Assembly: GCA_021234155.1 (NCBI GenBank)
Contig: JAJEKV010000006.1
Location: 23,499,568 to 23,563,567, forward strand
DNA: 64,000 nucleotides
Source: Isoetes taiwanensis
Taxonomy: Eukaryota; Streptophyta; Lycopodiopsida; Isoetales; Isoetaceae
Reading direction: 5' to 3'
In this document: piece by piece, positions 23,068 to 34,925 of the stretch
Layout: each line of letters starts with the position of its first letter
Position numbering within the stretch: the first letter of the stretch is position 1
Program-made: the position numbers and the translations under genes
Notes under the pieces: model-generated
Database searches by the model: none
Told to the model about the DNA's origin: nothing
The model's input: only the letters and a program-made list of their open reading frames with translations

Positions 23068-25229
23068 GGCGCTAGAAGGGAGGGAGAGGAAAAAGAAACG
23101 TTTGAAATAACCCTTAAAAGTCCCCTTTTAAACCCTTTTTTTAAAAGTCGGCGTCAAGCACTTTAGTTTATTATTAACATACAAACCATTAAACTTTTTA
23201 ATTTAAAATAAAAGTCTCTTTATTAAATATTACAAAAAAATATTTACAAATGCGGACTCATAAGTAAGCTAATGTTGCTCCCCCGTATCCCTACAGGCGA
23301 GGGCTAGATCCTTAGGCATTATGGTGACCCTCTTTGCGTGGATAGCGCAAAGATTGGCGTCACCAAAAGTGCCACCAAGTAGGCTTTAGCGACCTCTTGG
23401 GCCAAAATTGCAAAAGATACGGAAATGGAGATCGGTCTTGAGCGTGTCACGCGATCTCCGTACCTCACGAAAAGGTAGCTTCATTCGAAGCTCGTAGAGC
23501 CACGAATTTGCGGATTTCCGCAAAGCCCGCGATACCGAGTCCGAACCGGTGAGACTTCCATTGCGCCCGGGCTTCTGAGTGCCCCAGCGGTGTTAGCACC
23601 GTCTTAGCCCGGCTTAACGATCGGGCGTTGTCAGCTGCATTGCGCCTCGGTCGGCTTTTCGTCTTCTTCCCAAAAAGCCGAAGCGGTCCTTAGTTTGTCT
23701 TTTATCGCGGCTGCGGTGACCTTATGGGCTACCCTTCTTCGGTGCTTAGCGATGCGATGCGTCGGGGATTGGTTGACCCTCTCCCGGATGCTCCTCCATC
23801 TCGGTGGTCCCGCTGGTCTTGCGGGTCCAGCTCTCTTGTTCGGCTTCTCCGGATTCTTCGGGCCCTCTCGGATCTTCACGAATCGAGGCAAAAAGTTGGG
23901 ACTGCGACACGGCGATTAAGTTGACATGGTACCGGCGTGGTCGTGACCATATCTATCGAATAGTTACCGGATAGTCTAGGCTAATATCGGGATTTCTCCC
24001 CATTCAAAGCAATTTGTTTGGAGCCCTCATGCCGGTGGTATGGGGAACCGATATATTTGCCATCAATGGGCAAAGCCGTCCCTCAGGTCTTGGTATTCCC
24101 TTCCCGGACTGCCCGTCGGTCGCTCGATTTTCGGTGGTCATCCTCTCCGGCCAAACCCCTATTACGGTCGGGCCTCTACCGATATCTTCCTCCTCCGTAT
24201 GGCCTTCCTGCTTTCGGGAGGATAAAATTTGATGAGCATCATAACCATATCGGGGTTGCTCAACAATGGTATAGGGAAGTCGGGCGAAGGTTATTAGGAT
24301 GAGGAATGGCTCTGAGAAGTGATAGATAGGATATGGAATCCTATCGTTGTTCTCAAACACGTTCACCGACTCATCTAACAAGATATCAATGAGGGCTGGT
24401 AGGTAGCCATGTGCTTGGCAATCATGGCGTAGATCTCCACGATGCTCAAAGGTAGTTGGATCAGGGGCGCTCTTGGTGATGGCCATAGCGGGCTATGATG
24501 GAAAAAAAAGGCCGGGTAATGAGGCGGCAAGGGGATGACAAGGGGCTTAAGATGCACAAGGCACAAAGGCGAGGAGCAAGGTCCTGGTCGGTGGCGATGA
24601 TGAGAGCTGGCTTCAGCGGTTGGAGGCGCTGAAGCAAAAGCAAATGACAAGAAATGGCTTGTTAAACGGCCACTTAACTTTTAAAATTTCAAAAAAAAAA
24701 AAGTTTTCCTTATTAACTTCGAAATTTTATTATTAAAAAAATTATCTGGCTGAAATACTGCCGCAACCTACCTGGGCGCCCGGCTGCATTATCTGAGCTA
24801 AGCCTGGGGCGTCGTCCGAAAAGCAAGCGGCATACCGAGTTGACTGGGCGGGCCAGCGTTGACTTCGAGGTCCGACGGTCCAGCCCGACAACATTTCGGC
24901 GCTTCTACCTTGACTACAAAACTACAAAAGCAAAGTTTACCGAGTTTGTTTTGGGCGCCCTTGACCATTTTTCGCCTAGAGTTGATTTGTTCTAGGGGTA
25001 ATTCGAACGCCCGATCCAATGGAACCATCATCTTCGTCATTTGAGCTACCCACGACACCTGTTAGGCCTCCAATCTTGGGCCCTCCACTTCAAAGCTACC
25101 ATTCCTAACTTAACCTAACACCAAGCCAAACAACAAAGAGAACTAACGACACATTGACTTAGCCTCCTCCCTAACTGGGGTGCTACGAGTTAGTGTTTGG
25201 CCGGTGCTATGATTTGAGAGCAACGAAAT
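23068..25229 (-). other. chromovirus leader with unclassified ORFs
   Basis: About 2.2 kb between the primer site and the accessory gene. Two minus-strand open frames stand out. One at 24486-24004 (160 codons) includes VFENNDRIPYPIYHFSEP and ILITFARLPYTIVEQPRYGY; the other at 23891-23631 (86 codons) is basic and includes RERVNQSPTHRIAKHRRR. Neither resembles a protein I know. They may be leftovers of more accessory genes or chance frames in G+C-rich DNA. An AT-rich interval at 23130-23270 separates them from the accessory gene. Confidence 0.35.
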
Positions 25230-25247
25230 CACGGCTCCGATACCCTT
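25230..25247 (-). other. primer binding site (tRNA-Met type)
   Basis: On the minus strand AAGGGTATCGGAGCCGTG follows the 5' LTR end TGTCACA directly. The core GGTATC.GAGCC.TG matches the 3' end of plant initiator tRNA-Met, the usual primer of plant gypsy and copia elements, with two substitutions. Confidence 0.8.
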
Positions 25248-26833
25248 TGTGACACTCCTAATATATACGACCACCGGACGTATACATCACGGGGACTTTC
25301 CCTCCCATGGCGATCATCTCACCATGAGCGGGGCCCTCCGTCTGTTTCGGGCCATCTATGAAATGAGGCCGAAGAAGGACTGAAGGGGTCATTCGGCCCA
25401 TGCCTTCAATGGGACTCCTACGTGCCGGAAGCATGAATACAAGGGTTAGCACAGCCGCGAATATACATAAATAACCACCACGAAGGGTGGCGCATCCATC
25501 AAAATACCAGCGGCATAGAATATGCATCTAATCCTAAGCGCCCAAAACCCGGGTTCTACCCAGGCTCGGACTCGGTGAGGATCGACCGACAATTTGGGCC
25601 TCAAGAGATCAGCAGACCCGAGGTCTTGGCATGGCGTTGGCTGGCATAGAACATCGGCTAGGGTTGTCCACTCCATCCGCCCCTCCTGTGCACACTTTGC
25701 GGATGGGTCAATTCATGCTATGGCAGCTATAGCCTTCCAGGAGACGCGAGTTCAAGGGATCACCCTTTTGAGCCTACTCCGGGTTCATGGCCTTTGGTCC
25801 AGATGAGGCGGCCTGGGGAAGCGTCCCCTTCGAGAATCATAGTGGTTCCATGGGTGAGCTAGAGAATGCGTGCGCATCGACGACCCAGCATCCGTGCACC
25901 GACTTACTCACCCTAAATCTACTCAAAGTGCAAGGTGCTCCATACGGATCACACCTCTACACCCGTGGGAGTGTGGGACCCATACCCGGCCTTCCACGTG
26001 GCCAGGCTATCAGGCCCTAGCCTTTGTAGGGAGTCTCGGGAGCCTTGTATGCTCCATTGCAAGACCCCACCCCTCATGTCACCTTGTGTTTCCTTGTCTA
26101 GTGCTAAGCCGGACCATAGCATCTAGGACCCGGTGGGCTCTTGTGCCTGCGCATATAATGGGACTCTACAGGCGCTATCTAGGAGCAAACTACAACAATA
26201 CGGTTCAAAGGTCTCTACCCCGTAATCCCCGTTTGGTCGAGATTAAACAAAGACTAACAATCCATCCTTTCGAGTAAGAACCGAATTGAATATAAAGAGA
26301 ACTTGCTTGTACAATCAAGGGTTAGTTTCTATGATTGAATCACAAAGAGAACAGGAAAAGCGGACACAACAAGCGTTATCTAAAATCCACATAGCCACCT
26401 ACACCACTGGACTCGTTTCCATGGGGCGCCTCCATCTCACGGGAGTTGAGAATTCATTTGTTGATTCACAGAACGAGGCGGGTATGGTGGCCCTCTGGCG
26501 GTGTATGATGGCTTCGACTCGGCCTTCCTTGGTCGATCTTGAGTGAGTCAATCAGGGATAGGGGTCAAGTTGGCATCCTAACTTGGCAACCCCATGTCTT
26601 TATCCCGATTGGGGGCGGTGTGCCTTCCCAAATGGTAATTAGCCTAATTAAGTTATTATCTTTAATGTATTAAATTAGCATAGCTAATTTAATCCTTTTA
26701 AAGTAACCCCCATGGTTCAATTAAGTTCCCATACCCCCATGGTATGCACCTTTAGGGGGTGGCGTGCTAATATTTGTACATGTCCGTATGAATGCGTGGC
26801 GTAGGCCAGGTATAAATACGTGGAGCGTCCACA
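25248..26833 (-). repeat. 5' LTR of the chromovirus
   Basis: 1586 bp. On the minus strand it begins TGTGGACGCTCCACG and ends GGAGTGTCACA. TATTTATACC, about 15 bases inside the start on the minus strand, is a plausible TATA element, though its place so close to the LTR edge is unusual. The outer end is followed by AAAGT, repeated at the far side of the element. Confidence 0.9.
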
Positions 26834-26838
26834 AAAGT

Positions 26839-28680
26839 GGATTGGACGGAACTTTCGAATTCGCTCGAAAGGTGATGATGGATTTTGGCAGGCGATCGCA
26901 AAAATTTTGGACTGGACCAAAAAGTTTTGCTTTGATTATATAGCAGAGAATGCCATTAATATAGCCGGTGCATGCACAGCAAATAGCAGACAACAGTTAT
27001 TTCTCCTGTCGCAATTAAATATCGCCATCATATTCATTACACTGCCTCAATTAATCTTGGTGGGAGAATTCTGCCCCTTTTGAGTGCAGGAAAAATTACG
27101 TGCCCATTTTCGATTAAAGTATGTAGTATCCCTCAAATTCAAATTTGGAACCATGATACTTTTTCAAATACTTGCCATCATTGCAAATTCAAATAATTCA
27201 AACTAGTAAACCAAAACAACCTGCGCAATATAACACAATCTTGTACCAAATATATGTCAGGGCAATTGAGACAGATTTCAATTTCCCCACACACGAAATT
27301 TGAACATTGCATTAGAAGATCAATTCTTGTTCAAGCAAGCACTCTCAAGCATTCTTCTTTGGCATTGGTCAAGCCTTCTTCTCAGCTACTCAGGCATTCT
27401 CAAGGCCCCAAATTCAATCTTCTCAGGCACTCAAACAATCTTCTCAATCTTCTTTGGCATTTTTCTAGTGCTCTCAAGCATTCTTTTCAGGCCATCAGGA
27501 AGATTAACTTAGAGGTGAGTTCAAGACTTCTAAGAACTTCTCTATTTCTATTTTGTAGAGGAATGTTGTAGGTCTCAGGATCCCATCTGCAAAACTCCAT
27601 TCCTTGATACAAAAGTATAAAGTTGGATCCTGTAAAGAGCCATTTTGTTTTATTTCCTCTTGTAGGCTTGGTTCAGAAAACTTTTTAGCCTAAAGCGTCA
27701 AGTTTCCTGCAGTTTTGAACCTGTTCGGCAAGCTACAAATCTATTCTTCAAAATTGCCAGAAAAACCAAGAAAAACTCCTAATTGTAGCGTGAAATTTTC
27801 CTGCTAATATTTTGCCTACATGTTATTTCAGAAAGTAATCAGACACATGGGCTTAACCTCGGTATTTCCCGAACCAAGCTCGTAGGTATGTAATTAAAAA
27901 AAAAAAAGGTGCACGATATAAGGGAGATCTCTTGGTGGGCCATCAAGGATCCATTTCAAGCCCAATGACAAAAAAGTTTAGAAATTAAGACTGGTGAATT
28001 ACTCCAACATCTCGAAGAATGGGGGAGTGCGTCCAGAAGAATCTCCTCCACCACGACAAACTAAATGTGGTACTGTTGCAAGGGAGAAGGAGAAAAGGTT
28101 AAAGCTCATTCATAAAGTTGCCATAGGTAAACTAAAACTACAAGTTTATAAAGAAATATTCCTGAGATTGTTTTGAATATAAATAAAAATGGTAGGTATA
28201 CGTTTGTGGGCTGGTAGGCATACGTGAGTGGGCAGCAATAAATGTAAGGAGCAATGAATAAAGAAGAAAAAGATAGACCATTTGATATATAAATAGTAAG
28301 TGGGAAGTAAGAATATCAAGCATGTGTGTAGGTTAGGTCATTCAAGGATCGATGTCAATGGGCCTCAGTGACCAGCTAGAGTTGGAAAAGGTAGACTTAG
28401 TGCCAAATATCATGCATGTGTGCAAAGTAGGCGAGTGAGGGGTGTTTTAAGGGGTCCCAATGGCCAACAAGGTCCGAAAAGGGAGACTTGGTGAGGTGCT
28501 CCAACGTCGTGAAGAATTTGATAGTTGGCCCACAATAATCTCACTTGTTAATTTGATAGTTGGCCCACAATAATCTCACTTGTTTTCTCTAAAGCTTAAC
28601 CAATGAAATCTAGCAAACAAAACATGGTGGGGCATAAAAAGTGATAACGCTCGTTTATAAAGCGCAAAAGGGTTCACAAA
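26839..28680. other. intergenic, no gene recognised
   Basis: AT-rich sequence with CTCAAGCATTCTT / TTCTCAGGCA(C/T)TC words repeated irregularly at about 27345-27490. AATTTGATAGTTGGCCCACAATAATCTCACTTGTT is present twice in tandem near 28506-28583. No convincing gene. Confidence 0.4.
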
Positions 28681-29149
28681 GTAGTTGAGTGGTATGAAGC
28701 GGGCCATGGAGGAGAACATGTTCTGCACGCCAAGACATATCGGAGGACGACCACGTTGGATGTTTATGACGGATTCTAGTAAGAGTTTATCTACCAAAGT
28801 TTGGAAAATTCTCTCCAAACCGTCCAAATTGTTGCGAATCAAACGGTTCACTTTTGTCAAGGAAAAATGCAAAGAATATGCGCCAGGATCAGCCAGCCAT
28901 GGCTATATCACGCAAAGCCCCCACAGCGAGGTTTGTCAGTACTGGTTTGATTTTTATCTGCAATCCTAGAAAGCAGGTTCTCTTCCGTTGTAATCACCTG
29001 ATAGATTTCGGAGCTTTTTTTGTGTGATTCTTATCAAATAGGTTCTGTTTTTTCTCTTTGATTCGTAGTTCTAGTTTTGTTCATTTTTTTGAGGAGAATG
29101 GGTACTGGTTTAGATACTTCAGATTTGCATGATACGGTAGCTAGAGTGG
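28680..29149 (+). promoter_or_regulatory. upstream region of CIPK copy 1
   Basis: Shares diverged but colinear sequence with the region upstream of the second kinase: GGCATGAAGCGGGCCATGGAGG-like sequence (28690 versus 58565), AAGAATATGCGCMAGGATCAGC (28870 versus 59187), CCCCCACA, a GTCTGATTTTT-like pyrimidine stretch, and TAGATTT then GAGCTTTTT. The shared parts probably contain the promoter and 5' untranslated region. I could not place a TATA box with confidence. Confidence 0.5.
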
Positions 29150-30493
29150 ATGATTTGTGGGTTTGAGCATTGCAAGGGAAGTTTAAATTTTGAAATGGAT
29201 GTGCATACGCAAGTGGGGAAATATGAGCTAGGCCGAGTGTTAGGAAGTGGCACATTTGCAAAGGTTAGATTGGCCAGAAATGTAGAAACAGGTGAGCATG
29301 TGGCAGTGAAAGTGTTAGACAAAGGGAAAGTGCTTCAGCACAAAATGGTGGAGCAGATCAAGCGAGAAATTTCCACCATGAGATTAGTAAGGCATCCCAA
29401 CATAGTCCATCTCCATGAGGTCCTTGCAAGCAGGACCAAAATCTACTTGGTTATGGAGTATGTCACTGGAGGTGAGCTCTTCAACAAAATAGTGGAAAGA
29501 ACAATGCTGCCCGAAGATGAGGCAAGAAAATATTTCCAGCAGCTCATTGATGCGGTGCAGTACTGCCATAGTTGCTCTGTTTTCCACAGAGATCTGAAGC
29601 CTGAGAATTTACTGTTAGATTCGAAGGGCAATTTAAAAATTTCTGACTTCGGTCTAAGTGCTCTGCCTGAGCAACTACGAGCAGATGGATTGTTACATAC
29701 TACATGTGGCTCTCCAAATTATGTAGCACCAGAGGTGATTTTGAGCAGGGGTTATGATGGAGCCAAGGCAGATCTATGGTCATGTGGTGTTATTTTGTTT
29801 GTTCTCATGGCTGGCCATATGCCTTTTTATGAGTCAAACATGTGTGAGCTGTATAGGAAGATCTTCAGAGCTGAATTTAAGTTCCCTACATGGTTCACTG
29901 CTGAGGCTCACCATCTCATCTCTCATATTTTGCAGCCTGATCCTGCTTTGCGTATGACCTTTGATCAGATTTTGGAAGATTCCTGGTTTAAACAAGGCTA
30001 TATTCCTCTTAAGTTCTACTTTGAAGAATTTATTGATGCTCAGGATGTGGAGAATGTCTTCAACCTTGAGCATCTTGTTACAGAATCAAGTGACTGCAAG
30101 CCTGTTGTTATTAATGCCTTTGAATTCTTATCCATGTCTCCTGGTCTGGATCTGTCTGGCCTTTTTGAAAAGCAGCAGGATGAGCCTTTCAAACAAGAAG
30201 CCAGATTCACTTTTTTTGCGCCAGTTGGAGAAATCATAACAAAAATTGAAGAAACAGTGAAGGCACTTGGTTTTGTGGTTTATAAGCAGAAGTTCAGGCT
30301 CAGATTGCATGCATCTAAGACTGGAAAAAAGGGTCATCTTTCTGTGATAACAGAGATTTTTGAGATAGCTCCATCTGTATTTATTTTGGAGTTCAGAAAG
30401 GCTGGAGGAGATACTTTGGAATACAATTCCTTCTATAAAAGCCTGTCCCTAGGACTGAAGGACATTGTTTCGAATTGGGAAGGCAGCCTTTAA
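29150..30493 (+). CDS. CIPK: CBL-interacting protein kinase (CIPK), copy 1
   Basis: An intact, intronless frame of 447 codons. A second in-frame ATG at 29195 (codon 16) lies just before VGKYELGR, where most CIPKs begin, so the product may be 432 residues. Kinase motifs: glycine loop LGSGTFAKV, VAVKVLD lysine, catalytic HRDLKPENLLL, DFGLSAL, and APEVIL at the end of the activation loop. The NAF/FISL motif NAFEFLSMSPGLDLSGLFE begins at about residue 322. It binds the calcium sensor CBL, which relieves autoinhibition. A C-terminal PPI-like domain follows, which binds PP2C phosphatases in this family. Such kinases pass Ca2+ signals to ion transporters at membranes. Compared with copy 2 at 59493-60836 there are scattered substitutions, for example SRGYDG versus SGGYDG, and no indels. 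The exact CIPK number cannot be assigned. Confidence 0.95.
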   Translation: MICGFEHCKGSLNFEMDVHTQVGKYELGRVLGSGTFAKVRLARNVETGEHVAVKVLDKGKVLQHKMVEQIKREISTMRLVRHPNIVHLHEVLASRTKIYLVMEYVTGGELFNKIVERTMLPEDEARKYFQQLIDAVQYCHSCSVFHRDLKPENLLLDSKGNLKISDFGLSALPEQLRADGLLHTTCGSPNYVAPEVILSRGYDGAKADLWSCGVILFVLMAGHMPFYESNMCELYRKIFRAEFKFPTWFTAEAHHLISHILQPDPALRMTFDQILEDSWFKQGYIPLKFYFEEFIDAQDVENVFNLEHLVTESSDCKPVVINAFEFLSMSPGLDLSGLFEKQQDEPFKQEARFTFFAPVGEIITKIEETVKALGFVVYKQKFRLRLHASKTGKKGHLSVITEIFEIAPSVFILEFRKAGGDTLEYNSFYKSLSLGLKDIVSNWEGSL

Positions 30494-32339
30494 AATGGGT
30501 ATACCCTTGTAATATTTGTGTACCATAGTTTTTAGTGTAGTTGGGCATAAGCTAAGTGTTCGCAGAATTAAATCCTGTAAATGCTTAGCTCAAATATTTC
30601 TCCTCCACCACTGTCTTTTGTAGTTCAAGATTAAAAGGCATTACTTAATAGCAAAAGGAAAAGAGATCCATTGATAGAAATGATCACTTAATATGAGATT
30701 GACGAAAGAATATGAATAGAAAACTGATTCATCTGTAAGATTTGGTGAACAAGAGAAACTCAACAAAATTTCAGGATGTTGAGAAACAGATGAAAGGTTG
30801 GAAGAAAATTGTGAATACAGTCTGGAAAAAGGATGTTCCTTGAACAGAGAAAAGTAAATACATATTCTTAATATGGTATTCAGACAAGAGCAGGTACCTT
30901 GTTGATTCACAAGAATTGATAGATGTTTTCTCTTCAGAACATGCTAGAATAGGCTGAGAGTATCTGTAGCTCATTTTCCTTAAAGGTTGAAGAGACAGGA
31001 CAAGGCTAAAGAGACAGCATATGCCCCACACACACAATAACTCAACAAAAGGTAGCTTGGAGCTAAACAGAAAGCATTATGCCCCACACACACATGGGAA
31101 AGCTACGAACACTTTTGTCCGTATTAAAATATTACCAGCCTCCACCGCATAATAATGCAACATAGAAATAGGAATTATGTCACTTGGTTCTTTGTTGTGG
31201 TGGACATATCATCATACATATGAAGTCAATAAAGCAAGGCCAAAAAATCTCGTATCTCCAAAAGACGTGTCACCTGCATGTTGAAACCTAAAGCCCAAGA
31301 AAGAGGAAACGTATTCTCTTGAGGAATGATTGCATGCCTCACATACTACCAACCCTTATCTTGGTTTCCCATGAAGGAATTCATGTCTCATTACCTTGTT
31401 ACACGGCCAGGTTATGGGTTAATACTATATGCATGTCTCCGTGGACATAAAGACCACAGTCACCACGTCCACGTCATGATGGCCCACACGCACGTCCACA
31501 TGTCATTACGGCCTACACGGGTGAAAATAAAGTTACCCTTGTCAGTCTGATATGGCGCAATCACAACAATTGGTGATTCCATCCTGTAGAATAACCAACG
31601 ATCATGCACACATGCACCTTTGAGAATAGGTCTGCAATGTACAACTTTATGTCCACATGGCCCTCAAAAGGCAACTTTTATGTCCCTGTTGCATCCACGT
31701 CACATGCATATGGCAAGTAACTTGGATTTAAGGCGTGAATTGAATTGAATAAAGAATGCTCATCTATTTAGCTATCCTTGGCATAAATGAGACGGTGGAT
31801 GTTGACGATAGAGGCATTTGATTGGCACAAAATGTATAGCACAAATTATATATTGTTCCTCATTGAAAATAACTGAACAACCTCTTTTTCTCATGTCAAA
31901 AAAATGTTCTATTATTCTAGTGCCAATTGGCGGCTACTAATGTATCCTACTCTACAATGTACAATGCTATAGACATTATGCAAGCTAGTATGCTCAAGCA
32001 ACCGATGTTGCTTGTCCAATAAGACTGTCTTCGCCCTGAAGAAAACTACTTAGTTTGTACTTCTATTTAATTTTCACCATAAATATTGCAGTTCATAAAT
32101 ATAAATACTCGTATTACTTTGAACGATAAATCCCCTTACCTTTCAAGCTAAGAACGTGACAAACCATTAGTAAATAGAATAATATCCTAATTAAGTAAAA
32201 GATGGCCAAGAGCATGCATTTCACGATTGTTTTTGAAGCACATGTGTGACATGCCATGCATTATTTTGCAAGAATTGCCTCGCTCCAGGAAAACTGTAGA
32301 ACTCAATTGTGAAAATGGAAAACTAGAGGTGATAATTTA
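30494..32339. other. downstream of CIPK copy 1; intergenic
   Basis: The first 700 bases match the downstream region of copy 2 in places: TTTCTCCTCCACCACTGTCTTT near 30598 and 60928, CAGCATATGCCCCA near 31016 and 61311, and GCCTCCA.C.CATAA near 31138 and 61401. TATGCCCCACACACACA is repeated at 31019 and 31078. Beyond 31.2 kb I see nothing gene-like. Confidence 0.5.
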
Positions 32340-32667
32340 ATTGGATTTGATGTTATGGAATTCTAATCAATTCACTATAAAGTGTTGTTAATTGGATTTG
32401 ATGTTACGGATTTTGATGGTCTGATTTTTTTTTTTGAAGTAACACCCGAGGGCCAGGGCGTTATCGCCCTTAACACACCGCCTCGAGAGTTTTGGGTCAT
32501 CCGATCACCATCAAAATCGATCGGGATCCATCCATTTTATAACACCCTAGGGTGTTATTGAGTAGCAGTGTGTTATAGCTCCAGTAACACATTGATCAAG
32601 ATTGATCTGAACCATTGGATCACTATAAACTTGAGGGGCAGTGTGTTAAGGAATTCTAATCAATTCA
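32340..32667. repeat. repeat block with 18-bp palindrome, candidate small insertion
   Basis: GGAATTCTAATCAATTCA occurs at 32357-32374 and 32650-32667 and brackets a stretch rich in TAACAC/GTGTTA words. TAACACCCTAGGGTGTTA at 32540-32557 is a perfect palindrome. ATTGGATTTGATGTTA(T/C)GG is also duplicated near 32340 and 32391. This could be a small non-autonomous element with an 18-base target duplication, or an old tandem rearrangement. It has no coding capacity. Confidence 0.5.
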
Positions 32668-32947
32668 ATGATTTAAAATAAGAGTGTTATATTCATTGTA
32701 AACTAATTCCAAGGCTAAAAAGACAATATTGGTAAGGAAACATGATGGAGTAACATTTTTGGATCATGCAAATTCAAATCTTTGGATTTGAATCATATAT
32801 ACAAATCAAACCTTTGAAATAAAAGTGTTATGTTCTATGATTGCCATAGGTTAAATGTGTATTCTATACAAACATATAGTTTTCTTTTTCAACTCATATG
32901 TAGTAGCACAATGTACAAGGACAACATGCTATCTGCCTCTTTGTGCA

Positions 32948-33499
32948 CTATTGGGCACAATTCAGACACGAAAACCAAGGTCTATATTTTTGTTTTTCAA
33001 ACTCCGAAATGGGCTCCAAATAAGTACTGCTTCTTTGCTTCAGATGATCAGGAGAGGCTTCCAAAATCAAACAACGCCCATTAATATTCCCCACAACTCC
33101 AATCTCCCTAACTCTAATCCAATGCTTGAAATTCTGTTCCTCCACACTCAGGCCCCAAACACATTTGGCACCATCACCTAAATCAAGTATTGCTTTTATC
33201 AGGACTTTCTTTTCATGCCGAATTTCAATTTCCACAGGACCCAATGCACTAAAGCAATCTATAGCTTTGTAGCTCCAGAATTTAGTGTCGTGGCTTAATT
33301 GATCAAATTTCAAAATCAAAGGCACTAGCTCCTGAGAATGAGCTTTTGTTCCATTAACCAATAATTGGGTGTCCATGTGCATTCGTCTTAAAGATACTAC
33401 AAGAGACAATGGGTGCTGAGATGCCATGCGATAATCCTCCTGGATTGTTACACACAACACCTTGATGTTGAGCCATGCCTCCCCACATACCTTAGCCAT
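32948..33499 (-). CDS. hypothetical ORF, 183 codons
   Basis: An open frame on the minus strand starting MAKVCGEAWLNIKV. The composition is protein-like, with mixed hydrophobic and charged residues and no low complexity. Segments such as LRRMHMDTQLLVNG, FWSYKAIDCFSALGPVEIEI and CVWGLSVEEQNFKHW suggest a folded domain. I recognise no family and see no signal peptide or membrane segment. It may be one exon of a larger gene or a fragment of one, since no partner exons were found nearby. Confidence 0.4.
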   Translation of the reverse strand: MAKVCGEAWLNIKVLCVTIQEDYRMASQHPLSLVVSLRRMHMDTQLLVNGTKAHSQELVPLILKFDQLSHDTKFWSYKAIDCFSALGPVEIEIRHEKKVLIKAILDLGDGAKCVWGLSVEEQNFKHWIRVREIGVVGNINGRCLILEASPDHLKQRSSTYLEPISEFEKQKYRPWFSCLNCAQ

Positions 33500-34910
33500 T
33501 CCAAAGCCCCTTTTTCTTTTTCTTTTTTGGCAAAATCATGCGATCTCTCTGGATTTATACCTCATAACACACCTAATAGTGACACTCTTCCTCCTTCCAG
33601 CAACACTTGGTTCCTCCAAAACTCCCTTGTGCAAAATAAATAAGTAAAGTAAGTAAATATATCGATTGATCTAACCAAGTATATGGATCTTTATTCACAT
33701 GTAGCTCCCCAGATAGCCCTCTAAATCACGAATTTAAAACATGATCAACAAGACAAGTTAGTAAGATAGTAGGTACATAGAACACGGTACATGAGCCCAC
33801 CCACCGAAAGCTAGGTATGGTTAATATTTCTAAAGAGACAAAAAATAAGTTCAAATTCTCATTGTACTTTCTATAGTTTGAACTAAAAAATATGAAACTT
33901 ATCTTGGCTCAAAGAAGATCATTCAAGGTCAAGGATATAAAGTTCATTTTTACCTTATTTTAAAGGTCGTGCATTGTCCTCTTCTATCTTGATAAGGAAT
34001 ATATGCTTTTAGATTGTTTTAGTTCATTGAAATGCATGCTTATCCTACAAGGAATTTATCGCGGTGGCTCTATAAGGACTTTCTTGGTATATTGTGTGTT
34101 CTTTGGTTCCCTTAGACTTGCACTTCTTTATTAGTCATCTGATACTTCTCGTATCAATCCATCGAATGCTACGTTTGCACTATTAGGACCTGGATTTTGA
34201 ACAAGCTTTGTTGTATCTATGCTCTTCCAAATTCAATGCCTTTGTACAAGCTGGGTGGTTATTGTCCAATTTCACGAGCTGGATATGCACTTCTCTGTAA
34301 ATGAAGCCAATATGTGAGAACTGAACCTTCAGACGCATATGTACAATTTATTCTTTAGTGAGATAGGCCTCTTGTCAACTAGTATCGCCTTGTTGCCAAG
34401 AAAAGTTTGTATGTTATATTATCTTTAGAATCCCGATGTTCAATCTTTCTTAGCATGTTTCTTCATGGTTTTTTAGTTAATATGTTCTTTTTAATTGTTC
34501 TCTAAAGGATCATAGTTGCGATCCTTCAGACTATTTTGGCGATGTCTATCTTTTTAGATGATCGTCGTCAGAATCCTCGTTATTATTCTCATTAATTTTC
34601 TTTTAATTCTTTAAGTCTGTTTTGGTTCTACTTCTCTATTTAGAGGATCATCGTCAAGATTCTCCTTATCATGCTTGGTGCTTTAAATTTTATTTTGCAA
34701 AGATCACGGTCATGTTTTGTGGTAGTAGTATCTTCGAAAGCTTTCTTTTATACAGTCTTGGAACTATTCCTCGGACCCAATGTGGAGCCTATTTGTATCG
34801 TTACTCTTGATTCTTCCGAGGTGGTATGTGGAGGTAGCACAAGACACTCCTCAGACTAAGGGTGATCATAGAAAAAATCTCTGTCTTTTATTAAGTCTGG
34901 AAGGAGAGTA
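33500..34910. other. intergenic, no gene recognised
   Basis: AT-rich sequence. Around 34505-34670 a motif like AGAGGATCATCGTCA(A/G)AATCCTC recurs three times with divergence. No coding signal. Confidence 0.4.
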
Positions 34911-34925
34911 GAAGATGTCGAGCAA

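Larger units (their letters stand above)
11784..26833 (-). mobile_element. 15-kb Ty3/gypsy chromovirus with extra gene, TSD AAAGT
   Basis: A structurally complete LTR retrotransposon read on the minus strand. LTRs lie at 25248-26833 (5') and 11784-13395 (3'). The outer ends are TGTGACGCTCC and GGAGCGTCCACA, and the same five bases AAAGT flank both ends (11779-11783 and 26834-26838), as expected for one integration event. A tRNA-Met primer site abuts the 5' LTR and a polypurine tract abuts the 3' LTR. Order on the minus strand: 5' LTR, leader with unknown ORFs, unknown accessory gene, a second ORF, gag, an inserted LTR palindrome, protease, RT, RNase H, integrase, chromodomain, 3' LTR. All coding parts carry stops and frameshifts. 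It is visibly richer in G+C than its surroundings. Confidence 0.9.

Noticed and set aside
29384..30337. Minus-strand and frame-shifted ORFs within the kinase
   Set aside because: They are shadows of the CIPK frame. The same shadows appear over copy 2, as expected from conserved DNA.
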